Notes: generated by a model from the letters alone, not told the origin. A stretch of 64,000 bases of DNA from CAVSJA01 sp963728145 (GCA_963728145.1 CAVSJA010000001.1:434001-498000), one strand, 5' to 3'; shown: positions 36,720 to 46,173, numbered from the stretch's first letter. Numbers and translations are program-made.

Positions 36720-38672
36720 TTGAGATTCAAATACCTCATAGGCCTGATTATTCCCATACTTGCACTTTCCCTCCGGGGTAGTTCGCAATCTGTTTCGGGA
36801 GTTATAAACACATACCATCAAGTTACTGCAGTCAACACGTTGACCAACACGCTTACCGTAACTTCTGCCGCCGGACTTTCACCAGGTCAACGCATATTGA
36901 TCATCCAAATGAAGGGTGCAGCTATCAACAATACCAATTCTGCAGCGTTTGGAAACATGACAGCTATCAACAATGCCGGGAATTATGAATTAAATACGAT
37001 CTGCGGAATTAGCGGAAATCTTGTAGCACTGCAAAATGTCCTCTTAAGAACTTATACTGCACCAGCTGGTGCTGTACAAATAGTATCAGTTCCTCAATAT
37101 ACTTCTGTAACGGTAACCGATACACTAAGAGCCACTCCATATAATACCGCAAGCGGAACGGGAGGTGTAATTGCACTTCGTGCCACGGATACCATTTTTC
37201 TGAATAGCGGTGTTACCGCGACTGGTGCAGGTTTTACAGGCGGTGCCTTCGTGAACTTCCCGGATTGTGTATGGAGCACTGACGTAACCAATTACTTCCT
37301 GGGAGTTCCTCCCACAATTAGTGTAAACCATACTGGCGGAAGAAAAGGGGAAGGTGTTGCTGAATATTTAGTGAATGCCGATTATGGAAGAGGTAAGCAA
37401 GCCAATGGCGGCGGTGGCGGAAACAACCACAATACGGGTGGAGGAGGTGGTGCTAATTACGGAGCCGGTGGACTTGGCGGAAGACGAGCAGGCGAATCAC
37501 CATTCGGATGTCACGGAGCTAACGCCGGAGTCGGAGGTTTATCATTATCCCCAAATGGTTATACGGTTGGTAACAATAAAATTTTCCTCGGTGGCGGCGG
37601 GGGTGGTGGGCAAGGCAATAACTTTAAGACTCTTCCGGGTGGAAATGGAGGAGGAATCATCCTTCTTATTGCAAACGTGATCGTTTCATCGGGAAGAACA
37701 ATTGCTGCGAATGGAGGATTAGCGTATAATGCAGCCTGTTATGATCCTTACCAGTCAGAAGGTGACGGAGCAGGTGGTGGTGGAGCAGGTGGAACTATTA
37801 TTCTCGATGTAAATACAATTAGCGGCACGATAACAACCGAAGCAAGAGGTGCGAATGGAGCCAATTCATCGCATTATCCTGTATCGCCATTGAATGATTG
37901 CACAGGTCCTGGTGGCGGCGGCGGAGGCGGAGTAGTTTGGGTCTCTGCTGGAAGTTTTCCGGGTTCGATTACCTCAAGTGTCACCGGAGGAACAAATGGA
38001 TTTGTTAGTATGAGTAGTGCCCTTAGCTGTCGTGGATCTGCAAATATGGCAACTTCAGGAACAGCCGGAGCAAATCTAATCAGCCATAGTTTACCGATTG
38101 CAAGCTCATTTACATGTGCACCGCTACCAGGTTCAAACTTAAAATACTTCAAAGCAAAGATCAATTCAGGCATTGCTGCTCTTCAATGGGAAGTTTTCGA
38201 TGGATCGCTCACTGCTCAATACATTCTTGAAGAATCGGAAGATGGGATAAACTTCCAACCGTTTTTCTTTATCAACAATAATGGGAACAGAATCTTTACT
38301 GAGAATGATGCTGCCCTGAAGTTGGGCATCAATTATTATCGATTGAAAATATTGAACAAGAATGGTTCGACCGAATATTCTTCGATTTTGCGATTAAATA
38401 ATGACCAGGTTGTAAACCCTGAAGGCTTGCAATTGATCACTGATAATGAGAAAGGCCAATTGCTGGTTAATTTCAGATCTTACTTGCACTCATCGGGGAA
38501 ATTGATACTACTAAAAACAACAGGCGAAAAAATTTCTGAGCAATCGGTCATCATCAAGCCTGGTATGAATAAAGAACCGATCAATACCTTACGACTACCA
38601 AACGGCACTTATATCGTTTGTTTGATCACCGATAGTAATAAGTACAGTAAGAAGTTCCTTATTCAGAGGTAA
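36720..38672 (+). CDS. Glycine-rich secreted protein with T9SS sorting tail
   Basis: 650 residues starting at TTG; no ATG is in reach, and the TTG gives a good signal peptide (RFKYLIGLIIPILALSL). After a conserved N-terminal part (GQRILIIQMKGAAINNTNS) comes a region with many Gly runs (about 230-430: GGGGGNNHN, GGGGGGGQGNN, GGGAGGTIILD), which resembles coat-like or adhesive proteins. The final about 80 residues (from LQLITDNEKGQLLVNF to KKFLIQR) match the type A C-terminal sorting domain of the type IX secretion system, so it is probably surface-attached or released. Function unknown. Confidence 0.8.
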   Translation: MRFKYLIGLIIPILALSLRGSSQSVSGVINTYHQVTAVNTLTNTLTVTSAAGLSPGQRILIIQMKGAAINNTNSAAFGNMTAINNAGNYELNTICGISGNLVALQNVLLRTYTAPAGAVQIVSVPQYTSVTVTDTLRATPYNTASGTGGVIALRATDTIFLNSGVTATGAGFTGGAFVNFPDCVWSTDVTNYFLGVPPTISVNHTGGRKGEGVAEYLVNADYGRGKQANGGGGGNNHNTGGGGGANYGAGGLGGRRAGESPFGCHGANAGVGGLSLSPNGYTVGNNKIFLGGGGGGGQGNNFKTLPGGNGGGIILLIANVIVSSGRTIAANGGLAYNAACYDPYQSEGDGAGGGGAGGTIILDVNTISGTITTEARGANGANSSHYPVSPLNDCTGPGGGGGGGVVWVSAGSFPGSITSSVTGGTNGFVSMSSALSCRGSANMATSGTAGANLISHSLPIASSFTCAPLPGSNLKYFKAKINSGIAALQWEVFDGSLTAQYILEESEDGINFQPFFFINNNGNRIFTENDAALKLGINYYRLKILNKNGSTEYSSILRLNNDQVVNPEGLQLITDNEKGQLLVNFRSYLHSSGKLILLKTTGEKISEQSVIIKPGMNKEPINTLRLPNGTYIVCLITDSNKYSKKFLIQR

Positions 38673-38682
38673 CTATTCTAGA

Positions 38683-38791
38683 GTTGATTGGTTGATTGGT
38701 TGATTAGTTAACTAGCCAAATACAATTAAATTGCGTTGCTCATTAACCAATCAACCAATCAACCAATCAACCAATCAACCAATCAACCAAC
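38683..38791. repeat. Inverted repeat with GGTTGATT / CAACCAAT arms (family B, copy 1)
   Basis: Left arm 38683-38712 holds GTTGATTG units and ends in TTAGTTAAC; right arm 38742-38791 holds six CAACCAAT units. It separates two convergent genes and ends 3 bases before the methyltransferase stop. Confidence 0.9.
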
Positions 38792-38794
38792 CCT

Positions 38795-39598
38795 TCAGCC
38801 CTTCAACCTAAACAACATCCCCTCATACTTGAACTTATCCAGTCCAATCGGATATTCCAATCCGTTTTCAAATGCATTGACTAATTCATACTTCGAAAGC
38901 ATCTTTGTGAGAAATCTTTTCCTGGAAGGGAACCAGCAGGGATATGAAGCTTTATAATACTGCGGCGGAACATTCTGAATAGTAAGGCGATCTTCATCAT
39001 TTTCGTTAAATCCTACTCGCTCAATGAGAAAAAATTCAATATTATATTTAAACACTTCATCCAACAGCGCATATGGATCTTTGACATACTGAAGTGAACT
39101 GACGAATATGATCAAATTGGGTTTTATTTGTCCGACGCATTCCCTGATTGAGTTAAAAAAAAGAAGCTGATCGGTTTGAAATTCTTTTTTTCCGACTTCA
39201 ACATAATGTCCTTGTTCAACAACACCCCATTTTACATCGGTCAATTGCTTTAGGAAATTGCGGTTCTGAAAATAGCCTGTGCCCAAAGACCCGCCGAAAT
39301 CAAGAATATGCAATCGGTTATTATTTTCGGATGCAGCCCATAACAAGGCAGCGGTCAAGGGAAGGGAATAATCAACATGTTCATGTATTATCGAATCCCT
39401 TTCAAATGCTGCCTCACCATTTTTAACTTTCAGGGCACTTGCTCTTACTTTCTCCAGTATTTCCTTTTCGTCATAGCCAGAACTGGCGGCTTTCGCCAGT
39501 TCCCAGGAAGAATAATTACCCGACCACCCATAGCGGCGGTTATGCCTCCATAGATTTTTTACTATTGGTGGAACAAATAATCTAAGTGTCTTTCGCAT
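38795..39598 (-). CDS. TIGR04325 family methyltransferase
   Basis: Probable SAM-dependent methyltransferase of unknown target, often found near surface-polysaccharide genes. Landmarks are GWSGNYSSWELAKAASSGYDE, the SAM-binding HILDFGGSLGTGYFQN and FVSSLQYVKDPYALLDEV. Length 267 is normal. It ends in RLKG next to a repeat arm. Confidence 0.85.
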   Translation of the reverse strand: MRKTLRLFVPPIVKNLWRHNRRYGWSGNYSSWELAKAASSGYDEKEILEKVRASALKVKNGEAAFERDSIIHEHVDYSLPLTAALLWAASENNNRLHILDFGGSLGTGYFQNRNFLKQLTDVKWGVVEQGHYVEVGKKEFQTDQLLFFNSIRECVGQIKPNLIIFVSSLQYVKDPYALLDEVFKYNIEFFLIERVGFNENDEDRLTIQNVPPQYYKASYPCWFPSRKRFLTKMLSKYELVNAFENGLEYPIGLDKFKYEGMLFRLKG

Positions 39599-39614
39599 GA
39601 AGAATGAAAATACT

Positions 39615-40877
39615 TTATTTATACAAGACCTGAACAGTATCCGGTAACTGTTGTTTCAGCACAATGGTCCTTCCTTCTGTCATTTTTTCAAGAATGGAAC
39701 TTGTATAATGCCTGATGGAAAGTAATGTTAGTCCTTTCTCCACCTGCACGTCAAAAATTTCAGAAGCGCCGATTGCAAGTTTCTCAATCTTATCCGGGCG
39801 ATCATCCAAACAAACCTGGATCGTGACTGCACCTGTTTGGATCAGGTTGGGTTTAATCTTGATCGCAGCAAGCAGATGATAGAGTTCGGCTACGGGTTTT
39901 TCACCAACAAAAGAAAAATCCTTTGAATGCAGGTGTACTAATGCTTGTTGTTCCTTCACCACTATAATTGGAGGAAGACCTTTCAATTGCTTGTTGTGAA
40001 TGATTGTGCCCGGAAGAGTTTTATCCTGGAAACATTTTACCAACAAAGGAATTCCAGTATTCTGAAGAGGTTTGATGGTTTTTGGATGGATGACCTGCGC
40101 TCCATAATAAGCCATCTCGATCACTTCATCATAGTTGAGTTCACTGATTAATTGTGCGTCGGGAAATTTTTTCGGATCGGCATTCATTACACCTTCCACA
40201 TCCTTCCATATCGTTTGACTTTCGGCACCGAGAATATTTGCAAAGACTGCAGCGGTGTAGTCACTGCCTTCCCTTCCAAGAGTCGTACTTTCATTTTCAT
40301 CTGTTGCGCCAATAAAACCCTGGGTCATCACTATATTCACTTCTTTAAATAAAGGAAGAATTTCCGATTTCACTTTTTCACTCGTAAAATTCCAATCAAT
40401 ATTTGCATCCCTGAAATTATCATCGGTGCGAATGATGTCTCTCACATCAACCCATTGATTTTCTATTCCCGATTCATTCAGGTATGCGCTGACGATGGCC
40501 GTTGAAAGCAATTCACCAACACAAACTACCTGGTCGTAGTAATAGTCGTAATCTTTTACAGGTTTATCATGAAGCATCCATTCGACTTCCGTGAAGAAAT
40601 TGATCAGTTGCTCTTCGGTCTTGTTGAAATGTGTTACCAATAAATATTTCGCAGTTGTGAGATGGCTTTGTTTCACCTGTTCAAATAACTCAAGTGCTTT
40701 TTCTTTCTGGTTAGAATAAAAAGCGTCGACAACTTTTTCCAATGCATTCGTAGTCTTACCCATCGCCGATATTACCACAAGAATCTTTTCACCTGAATAG
40801 GTATCCAGGATTTCTCCAACATTCTTGATCTTTTCAACATTGTTGACGCTTGCGCCACCGAATTTGAATACTTTCAT
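39615..40877 (-). CDS. lysC: Aspartate kinase
   Basis: First step of lysine, threonine and methionine synthesis: phosphorylates aspartate. The start at 40877 gives MKVFKFGGASVNNVEKI, the family opening; the frame extends 17 codons upstream without family likeness. It has TLGREGSDYTAA, VWKDVEGVMNADPK-like WKDVEGVMNADP and an ACT region (about 310-420). No homoserine dehydrogenase is fused. The divergent fbp starts 90 bases away. Confidence 0.92.
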   Translation of the reverse strand: MKVFKFGGASVNNVEKIKNVGEILDTYSGEKILVVISAMGKTTNALEKVVDAFYSNQKEKALELFEQVKQSHLTTAKYLLVTHFNKTEEQLINFFTEVEWMLHDKPVKDYDYYYDQVVCVGELLSTAIVSAYLNESGIENQWVDVRDIIRTDDNFRDANIDWNFTSEKVKSEILPLFKEVNIVMTQGFIGATDENESTTLGREGSDYTAAVFANILGAESQTIWKDVEGVMNADPKKFPDAQLISELNYDEVIEMAYYGAQVIHPKTIKPLQNTGIPLLVKCFQDKTLPGTIIHNKQLKGLPPIIVVKEQQALVHLHSKDFSFVGEKPVAELYHLLAAIKIKPNLIQTGAVTIQVCLDDRPDKIEKLAIGASEIFDVQVEKGLTLLSIRHYTSSILEKMTEGRTIVLKQQLPDTVQVLYK

Positions 40878-40936
40878 GATGCGGCAAATATATGGCAACC
40901 CCCGAATTAGGTGAAGGCCAACAACCAATAATCAAC

Positions 40937-40944
40937 TAAATTTG
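40937..40944 (+). promoter_or_regulatory. Bacteroidota -7 element TAAATTTG before fbp
   Basis: Matches TAnnTTTG, 22 bases before the fbp start codon. The -33 element is not clear. Confidence 0.45.
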
Positions 40945-40966
40945 CAACCTCAATTCCCCCGCCACT

Positions 40967-41980
40967 ATGTCAAGTAATGTCAACCGACGAGTCCAAACAC
41001 TGGATGAGTTTACGATCCAGCAGATGAGAGATTTCCCGCATGCCACGGGGGAACTGGCAAGTCTATTGCGTGATATTGGCCTGGCGGGAAAACGAGTCAA
41101 TGTTGAAGTGAATAAAGCAGGGCTTGTCGACATTTTAGGCGATGCCGGCACAGTAAATGTGCAGGGCGAGGATGTAAAGAAACTTGATATCTATGCGAAT
41201 AACCAATTCATGGGTGTTTTGAAACACGGTATCAGTTGCGCTGGAATTGCAAGTGAGGAACTCGATGATTTTGTCGCATTTGATGATCCGCTCAGTAACA
41301 ACTCGAAATACGTTTGCTTGTTTGATCCGCTTGATGGTAGCGGAAATATTGATACTAATGTTTCCATTGGAACGATTTTTTGCGTTTACCGAAGAGTAAC
41401 GCCGAAAGGAACACCTGCAATGGCTGAAGACTTTCTGCAAGCGGGGAAAGAACAGATAGCTGCTGGTTATATTGTTTATGGATCCTCGACAATGTTGGTA
41501 TATGGAACAAGAAGAGGCGTAAACGGATTCACGCTCGACCCTTCGATCGGAGAATTCACTTTGAGTCATCCGAATATTCAATGTCCGCCTCACGGAAAGA
41601 TCTATTCAGTAAACCATGGGAATTTTTTCAAGTATAACGAAGGGGTAAAGAAATACATCGATAAATGTCAGAAAAGAGCGATAGACGATGGTGGGCCCTA
41701 TACGCAGCGGTATATCGGCAGCATGGTAGCTGATGTACATCGAAATCTTATCAAGGGTGGAATCTTCATGTACCCCGGTACAACGGATAGGCCGAAAGGA
41801 AAATTGAGATTGTTATACGAATGTAATCCCTTTGCCTACATCACCGAGGTTGCCGGTGGAAAAGCAACCGATGGTACACAAAGAATTCTTGATATCAAAC
41901 CCACTGAATTGCATCAGCGTTCTCCTTTATTCATTGGAAGCAAAGGAATGATGGAAGAGCTGGAATCTTGTTTATTTTAA
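40967..41980 (+). CDS. fbp: Fructose-1,6-bisphosphatase, class I
   Basis: Gluconeogenic phosphatase in the cytoplasm. The metal-binding core is FDPLDGSGNIDTNVSIGTIF, preceded by the acidic site EELDDFVAFDDP and followed by the sugar-phosphate region RYIGSMVADVHRNL and YPGTTDRPKGKLRLLYECNP. Length 337 is normal. It supplies hexose phosphates that the glycogen genes could use. Confidence 0.95.
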   Translation: MSSNVNRRVQTLDEFTIQQMRDFPHATGELASLLRDIGLAGKRVNVEVNKAGLVDILGDAGTVNVQGEDVKKLDIYANNQFMGVLKHGISCAGIASEELDDFVAFDDPLSNNSKYVCLFDPLDGSGNIDTNVSIGTIFCVYRRVTPKGTPAMAEDFLQAGKEQIAAGYIVYGSSTMLVYGTRRGVNGFTLDPSIGEFTLSHPNIQCPPHGKIYSVNHGNFFKYNEGVKKYIDKCQKRAIDDGGPYTQRYIGSMVADVHRNLIKGGIFMYPGTTDRPKGKLRLLYECNPFAYITEVAGGKATDGTQRILDIKPTELHQRSPLFIGSKGMMEELESCLF

Positions 41981-42018
41981 ATTTTATATTTCAGATTTTA
42001 GATTTAAAGAAAGCGCAT

Positions 42019-42480
42019 ATGGAAATTGAGATTATAGAGTATCGGGACGAATATGCCGAGAAGTTTAGAAAACTCAACCTGGAATGGTTGGATGGATATC
42101 ATCTGACTGAATCGCATGATTTGATGGTATTGGACGATCCAAGAGGAACTATTATTGAAAGGGGAGGAGCTATTTTTTTGGCAAAGGCGGAAGATGAGAT
42201 TGTAGGCTCAGCGGCATTGATGAAGGAACATGAAGGGGTATATGAATTTGCAAAGTTTGCGGTCACAAAAAAATGGCAAGGCAAAGGAATCAGTAAGCTA
42301 TTGATTGAAAAATGCCTGACTAAAGCAAAAGATATTCATGCAAAAAGGATCACGCTTTTTTCCAATCACCAATTGACCACTGCAATTCGTTTGTATGAAA
42401 AGTATGGATTCAGACATATACCCGTTACCGATAGTCCGTTTTCAACGGCAGATGTGAAGATGGAATTGGTACTTTCTTAA
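42019..42480 (+). CDS. GNAT family N-acetyltransferase
   Basis: Acetyl-CoA-dependent transferase. The ATG at 42019 begins MEIEIIEYRDEYAEKFRKL, as in relatives; an upstream TTG is less likely. The acetyl-CoA motif A is VTKKWQGKGISKLLIEKCLTKA and motif B is RLYEKYGFRHIP. The substrate is unknown. It follows fbp by 38 bases on the same strand. Confidence 0.85.
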   Translation: MEIEIIEYRDEYAEKFRKLNLEWLDGYHLTESHDLMVLDDPRGTIIERGGAIFLAKAEDEIVGSAALMKEHEGVYEFAKFAVTKKWQGKGISKLLIEKCLTKAKDIHAKRITLFSNHQLTTAIRLYEKYGFRHIPVTDSPFSTADVKMELVLS

Positions 42481-42490
42481 GAAGGTGCGG

Positions 42491-42604
42491 GTTGATTGGT
42501 TGACTGGTTGATTGGTTGATTAGGACTTTAATAAGAATACTTTGTATCCAATCAATTATTCAACTAATCAACTATTCAACCAATCAACCAATTAACCAGT
42601 CAAC
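42491..42604. repeat. Inverted repeat with GGTTGATT / CAACCAAT arms (family B, copy 2)
   Basis: Left arm 42491-42522 (GTTGATTG, GTTGACTG units), right arm 42549-42604 (CAATCAA, CAACCAAT and AACCAGTCAAC units). The right arm ends one base before the ATG of the ABC gene, so it is the whole leader of that gene. Confidence 0.9.
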
Positions 42605-42605
42605 G

Positions 42606-43367
42606 ATGACCAACACGATCATCCAGGTAAAAAACCTGGTAAAGAACTACGGAAACTTCCAGGCAGTGAAGGGTATTAGTTTTGAAGTATTTGAAGGGGA
42701 GATCTTCGGGTTGCTCGGTCCTAACGGAGCTGGAAAATCAACTACGCTTGAAATAATAGAAACACTTCGCGAGAAAACATCAGGTGAAGTATGGGTAAAT
42801 GGATTTAACCTGGATAAAGAGCCAGATGAAATAAAGAAAATAATCGGTGTACAATTACAAACCTCGGGTTACTATCCCGGATTGAATCTTGTTGAATTGA
42901 TTGAGTTGTTTAGTGGTTTGTACAACCAGCCTGTGAACCCAATAGAATTACTCGAAAAAGTAAACCTGAAGGACAAAGCAAAATCTAAAGTAAAAGAACT
43001 AAGTGGTGGACAAAAGCAAAGATTTTCTGTCGCAACCACTTTGATCAATCATCCCAAAATTGTTTTTCTCGACGAACCTACAACGGGACTCGACCCGCAG
43101 GCAAGAAGAAGTTTGTGGGAGCTGGTTAAAAATATTCGCTCAGGAGGAACCACAGTTATTATAACAACCCATTATATGGATGAAGCCGAGATCCTCTGCG
43201 ACCGCGTAGCAATCATTGACGCTGGAAAAATTATCGCAATGGAAACTCCTGACAAACTCATCGATAATCTCGTCGCTACTGGCTTCGAACGTCCAAGAGA
43301 AGTTAAGAAAGCAAATCTTGAAGATGTGTTCATTAACCTGACTGGACACACACTAAGAGACGAGTAG
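42606..43367 (+). CDS. ABC transporter ATP-binding protein (ABC-2 type)
   Basis: Cytoplasmic ATPase of an export-type ABC system. The start is the ATG at 42606; the frame runs further upstream only through a repeat. It has Walker A GPNGAGKST, Q-loop, signature LSGGQKQRF, Walker B IVFLDEPTTGLDP and switch His (ITTHY). At 253 residues it is complete, but no permease gene is adjacent: DinB follows after a probable terminator. The partner is therefore unknown. Confidence 0.9.
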   Translation: MTNTIIQVKNLVKNYGNFQAVKGISFEVFEGEIFGLLGPNGAGKSTTLEIIETLREKTSGEVWVNGFNLDKEPDEIKKIIGVQLQTSGYYPGLNLVELIELFSGLYNQPVNPIELLEKVNLKDKAKSKVKELSGGQKQRFSVATTLINHPKIVFLDEPTTGLDPQARRSLWELVKNIRSGGTTVIITTHYMDEAEILCDRVAIIDAGKIIAMETPDKLIDNLVATGFERPREVKKANLEDVFINLTGHTLRDE

Positions 43368-43420
43368 TGCTGTCCGACCTTAAAGTTTCCACATATCTAA
43401 GGTTTAACACTCATTACTTG

Positions 43421-43449
43421 TGAAGAACTCCCTCATTTGGAGTTTTCAC
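43421..43449 (+). terminator. Probable terminator after the ABC ATPase gene
   Basis: TGAAGAACTCC pairs with GGAGTTTTCA with one bulge and a 7-base loop, then a T-rich stretch (CATTTTCCTATTTTC). It lies about 54 bases past the stop. Confidence 0.45.
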
Positions 43450-43486
43450 ATTTTCCTATTTTCACAATAACACTTAATTTCAATCT

Positions 43487-44032
43487 ATGGACAACGACGC
43501 ACAAATCGAGCTCAGATTTCCCATTGGCAAATATGAACCGCAACCTTTTTCGGAAGAATTAAAACAGGCATGGCTTCACGACATCAAAACATTTCCCAGC
43601 TTACTCGAAAACGCAATCCTCAACCTGGATGAAGCGCAAATGAATACTCCGTATAGAGAGGGTGGATGGACAGTTAAACAGGTAGTGCATCATGTAGCCG
43701 ATAGTCATATCAATGCTTATTGTCGTTTGAAGCTGACCATGACGGAAGACAATCCAACCATTCGCCCATACGAAGAAAAAGGCTGGGCAAAAACTTCAGA
43801 TGTAAAGAATCTGCCTGTAAATGTTTCGCTCACATTACTCTTCGCATTACATATGCGCTTTTATGAGATCCTGAAGAATATGAGTGAAGAAGATTGGAAT
43901 AGAACTTATATTCATCCTGAAGCAAATAAGCAATTCACATTATGGTATCTTCTTGGCATGTATGCCTGGCATGGAAAACATCATACCAAACACATCACCA
44001 ACCTCGGGAGAGAAATAACTGGTAAAAAATAA
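43487..44032 (+). CDS. DinB/YfiT-family putative metal-dependent hydrolase
   Basis: Four-helix bundle of the DinB superfamily, closest in pattern to the YfiT/BstA thiol-transferase-like group. The three metal-ligand histidines are visible in VVHHVADSH and YAWHGKHHTKHI, and the opening IELRFPIGKYEPQPF is typical. Length 181. Its stop overlaps the NUDIX start by one base, so the two are co-translated. Confidence 0.86.
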   Translation: MDNDAQIELRFPIGKYEPQPFSEELKQAWLHDIKTFPSLLENAILNLDEAQMNTPYREGGWTVKQVVHHVADSHINAYCRLKLTMTEDNPTIRPYEEKGWAKTSDVKNLPVNVSLTLLFALHMRFYEILKNMSEEDWNRTYIHPEANKQFTLWYLLGMYAWHGKHHTKHITNLGREITGKK

Positions 44033-44583
44033 TGAAAGACCTTAAGTGGAAACTTCTCAAGTCAGAACAGCTGTTTAAGGACATGTGGTTCTCCGTTAGG
44101 AAGGATACTTGCGAGAAACCAGATGGTTCAATCGTCACTCCTTATTACGTTTACGAATTTCCTGATTGGGTTAATGCGCTTGCAATCACCGAGGATGGAA
44201 AAGTGATAATGGAGCGGCAATACCGGCATGCACTTGGGATTACTTGTTTTGAGATACCCGGTGGCTGCGTTGACAATACAGATTCTTCGCTTGAAGCTGC
44301 AATAGCAAGGGAATTGGAAGAAGAAACCGGATATACATTCAAGAATTTTGAATACCTCGGCAAAACTTCCGCCAATCCATCTACAAATAATAACTGGATG
44401 CATATGTTCCTTGCTACAGGCGGGAAGTTAACAGGCAAACAAACCCTCGATCACAATGAAGAAATTGAAGTGCATTTATTGACGATGGATGAATTGCTTG
44501 AGTTGGTTTACCGCGGAGAAATTGTACAAAGCATGCACGTAACTACGATATTTCATGCATTGAGAAAGCTGGAAGGCAAATAA
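44032..44583 (+). CDS. NUDIX hydrolase, ADP-ribose pyrophosphatase-like
   Basis: Hydrolyses nucleoside diphosphates linked to another group. The Nudix box is GGCVDNTDSSLEAAIARELE followed by EETGY: the REL-EET core is intact, but the first half has one extra residue relative to the usual spacing. The preceding VIMERQYRHALGITCFEIPGG is typical of ADP-sugar members. Substrate not determined. Confidence 0.87.
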   Translation: MKDLKWKLLKSEQLFKDMWFSVRKDTCEKPDGSIVTPYYVYEFPDWVNALAITEDGKVIMERQYRHALGITCFEIPGGCVDNTDSSLEAAIARELEEETGYTFKNFEYLGKTSANPSTNNNWMHMFLATGGKLTGKQTLDHNEEIEVHLLTMDELLELVYRGEIVQSMHVTTIFHALRKLEGK

Positions 44584-44614
44584 TACTCTGCGTCCTCCGC
44601 TTACACCTTACACC

Positions 44615-44780
44615 CGTCATTCCCGCGGTATGATTTAGGGAACCTCACGACAAAAGGCAACCAAGCGGGAAACCCCCTACAATTTGTTAGAACCATTTGG
44701 CTTTAGGAAATTAGTTGGTAGGGGATCCCCGCTTGGTACCTCATTTCAGAAGTCACAGAGATTGCATCGCGGGGATGACG
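44615..44780. repeat. Inverted repeat between two convergent genes (CGTCATTCCCG ends)
   Basis: Ends CGTCATTCCCGCG and CGCGGGGATGACG are near-perfect complements; an inner pair CCAAGCGGG...CCCCTAC and GTAGGGGATCCCCGCTTGG repeats the pattern. It fills the gap between the NUDIX gene and folC. The end word is shared with the short palindromes at 22215 and 33191. Confidence 0.8.
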
Positions 44781-44815
44781 AACTTGAGAGTGTAAGCAAG
44801 AGGACACAGAGAAAA

Positions 44816-46111
44816 TCAATACTGCAGATTCACTTCTCCTACCACAAACACGCTCCCGCAAACCAATATCAAATCGTTTTTATTCGCCCTATCCACTGCA
44901 GATTTTAATGCCGTATTAACATCAGGGAAATGCTGACCATTTAATCCAATGATTGTTGCTTTTTCAGCCAGTGTTGTTTCTGGCAATGCCCGCGGAATTG
45001 ATGCTCTGGTAAAATAGTATGAAGCATCTTTTGGAAGAAGGGAAAGCACTTTATCGATCTCTTTATCTTTCACCAATCCTAATACAATATGAAGATGGTG
45101 ATGATCAGTGAACTCAAGTTGTTTGACTAATTGCCGAACCCCATCTTCATTATGCGCAACATCCAATACAATCGAAGGATTACTATGTATTAATTCCCAT
45201 CGGCCATGCAAACCGTTGAGCTTTTTTACTTGTTTGAGCGCCGAATGCAGATGTTCGGGGAAGATTTTCCAACCCAGTTGCCGCAATTGATGAACTGTTT
45301 CTAAAACTGTGACGAGATTTTTCGTTTGGTAATAACCCATCAGGTCCAGTTCAAAGGACAATCTTTCTTTTGTATACTTTGAATCCACAGAAACTCCGAG
45401 ATCATGCTTGCCATAATTCCAATCCATCACATGAAAATTATCATCTGCAAATACCAATGGACTTTCAACATCCCTGGCCCTTTTCACAAATACAGGTTTT
45501 GATTCGACAGAAGTTTCACCGATCACAACCGGCACATTCTTCTTAATTATTCCCGCTTTTTCAATTGCGATCTTTTCCAGCGAATCGCCAAGCAGGTTCA
45601 TATGATCCCATCCGATATTGGTGATCACAGCTAATTCGGGATGGATAACATTCGTACTATCCAATCTTCCTCCCAGGCCGGTTTCGATAACCGCGATATC
45701 AACCTTATTCTTCGCAAAATATTCAAATGCCATGGCCAGCGTGATCTCAAAAAAAGACGGGTCCATCTCTTCGGCAACCGGTTTAATTTTTTCAGTGAAG
45801 CTTACTACAAAATCTTCATTGATCATTTGCCCATTGATCTTTATTCTTTCTCTGAAATCTTTTAAGTGAGGCGAGGTATACAAACCGGTTTTATAGCCTG
45901 CTGTTTGCAGAATTGCGGCAAGCATATGGCTCGTTGAGCCTTTACCATTTGTACCGGCAATATGAACCGATTTGAATTTCTCTTGTGGATTATCGAGAAT
46001 CTCGCAAAGCTTAATTGTATTGGTAAGGTCTGTTCTTATTGCCGCTGCACCCAGGCGGCTAAACATGGGAAGTCGGTTAAACAGGTAGTAAATGGTTTCC
46101 TGGTAGGTCAT
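44816..46111 (-). CDS. folC: Bifunctional folylpolyglutamate / dihydrofolate synthase
   Basis: Adds glutamate to dihydropteroate and folates. From the ATG at 46111 it reads MTYQETIYYLFNRLPMFSRL; the ATP loop AGTNGKGSTSHMLA and the metal/ligase region ETGLGGRLDSTNVI are present, with DVAHNEDG in the C-terminal domain. The frame opens 20 codons earlier in a repeat. Length 431 fits. Confidence 0.93.
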   Translation of the reverse strand: MTYQETIYYLFNRLPMFSRLGAAAIRTDLTNTIKLCEILDNPQEKFKSVHIAGTNGKGSTSHMLAAILQTAGYKTGLYTSPHLKDFRERIKINGQMINEDFVVSFTEKIKPVAEEMDPSFFEITLAMAFEYFAKNKVDIAVIETGLGGRLDSTNVIHPELAVITNIGWDHMNLLGDSLEKIAIEKAGIIKKNVPVVIGETSVESKPVFVKRARDVESPLVFADDNFHVMDWNYGKHDLGVSVDSKYTKERLSFELDLMGYYQTKNLVTVLETVHQLRQLGWKIFPEHLHSALKQVKKLNGLHGRWELIHSNPSIVLDVAHNEDGVRQLVKQLEFTDHHHLHIVLGLVKDKEIDKVLSLLPKDASYYFTRASIPRALPETTLAEKATIIGLNGQHFPDVNTALKSAVDRANKNDLILVCGSVFVVGEVNLQY

Positions 46112-46116
46112 AGAAG

Positions 46117-46136
46117 CCCCGACGATACCGTCGGGG
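46117..46136. repeat. Hairpin CCCCGACG-N4-CGTCGGGG in the folC leader
   Basis: Perfect 8-bp stem with a four-base loop, 6 bases upstream of the folC start on the minus strand. It would lie in the leader, where it could affect translation. Confidence 0.8.
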
Positions 46137-46173
46137 CCGGCAAAGCTAAAAAAGCCCTGCCACGGCTCCAAAC

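Noticed and set aside
37375..38173. Open frames opposite and within the glycine-rich gene
   Set aside because: They arise from GGN codon bias of the Gly runs and have no start context or family.
38742..38791. Tandem CAACCAAT units, at first sight like a CRISPR array
   Set aside because: Units are only 8 bases, directly joined without spacers, and there are no cas genes; it is one arm of an inverted repeat.
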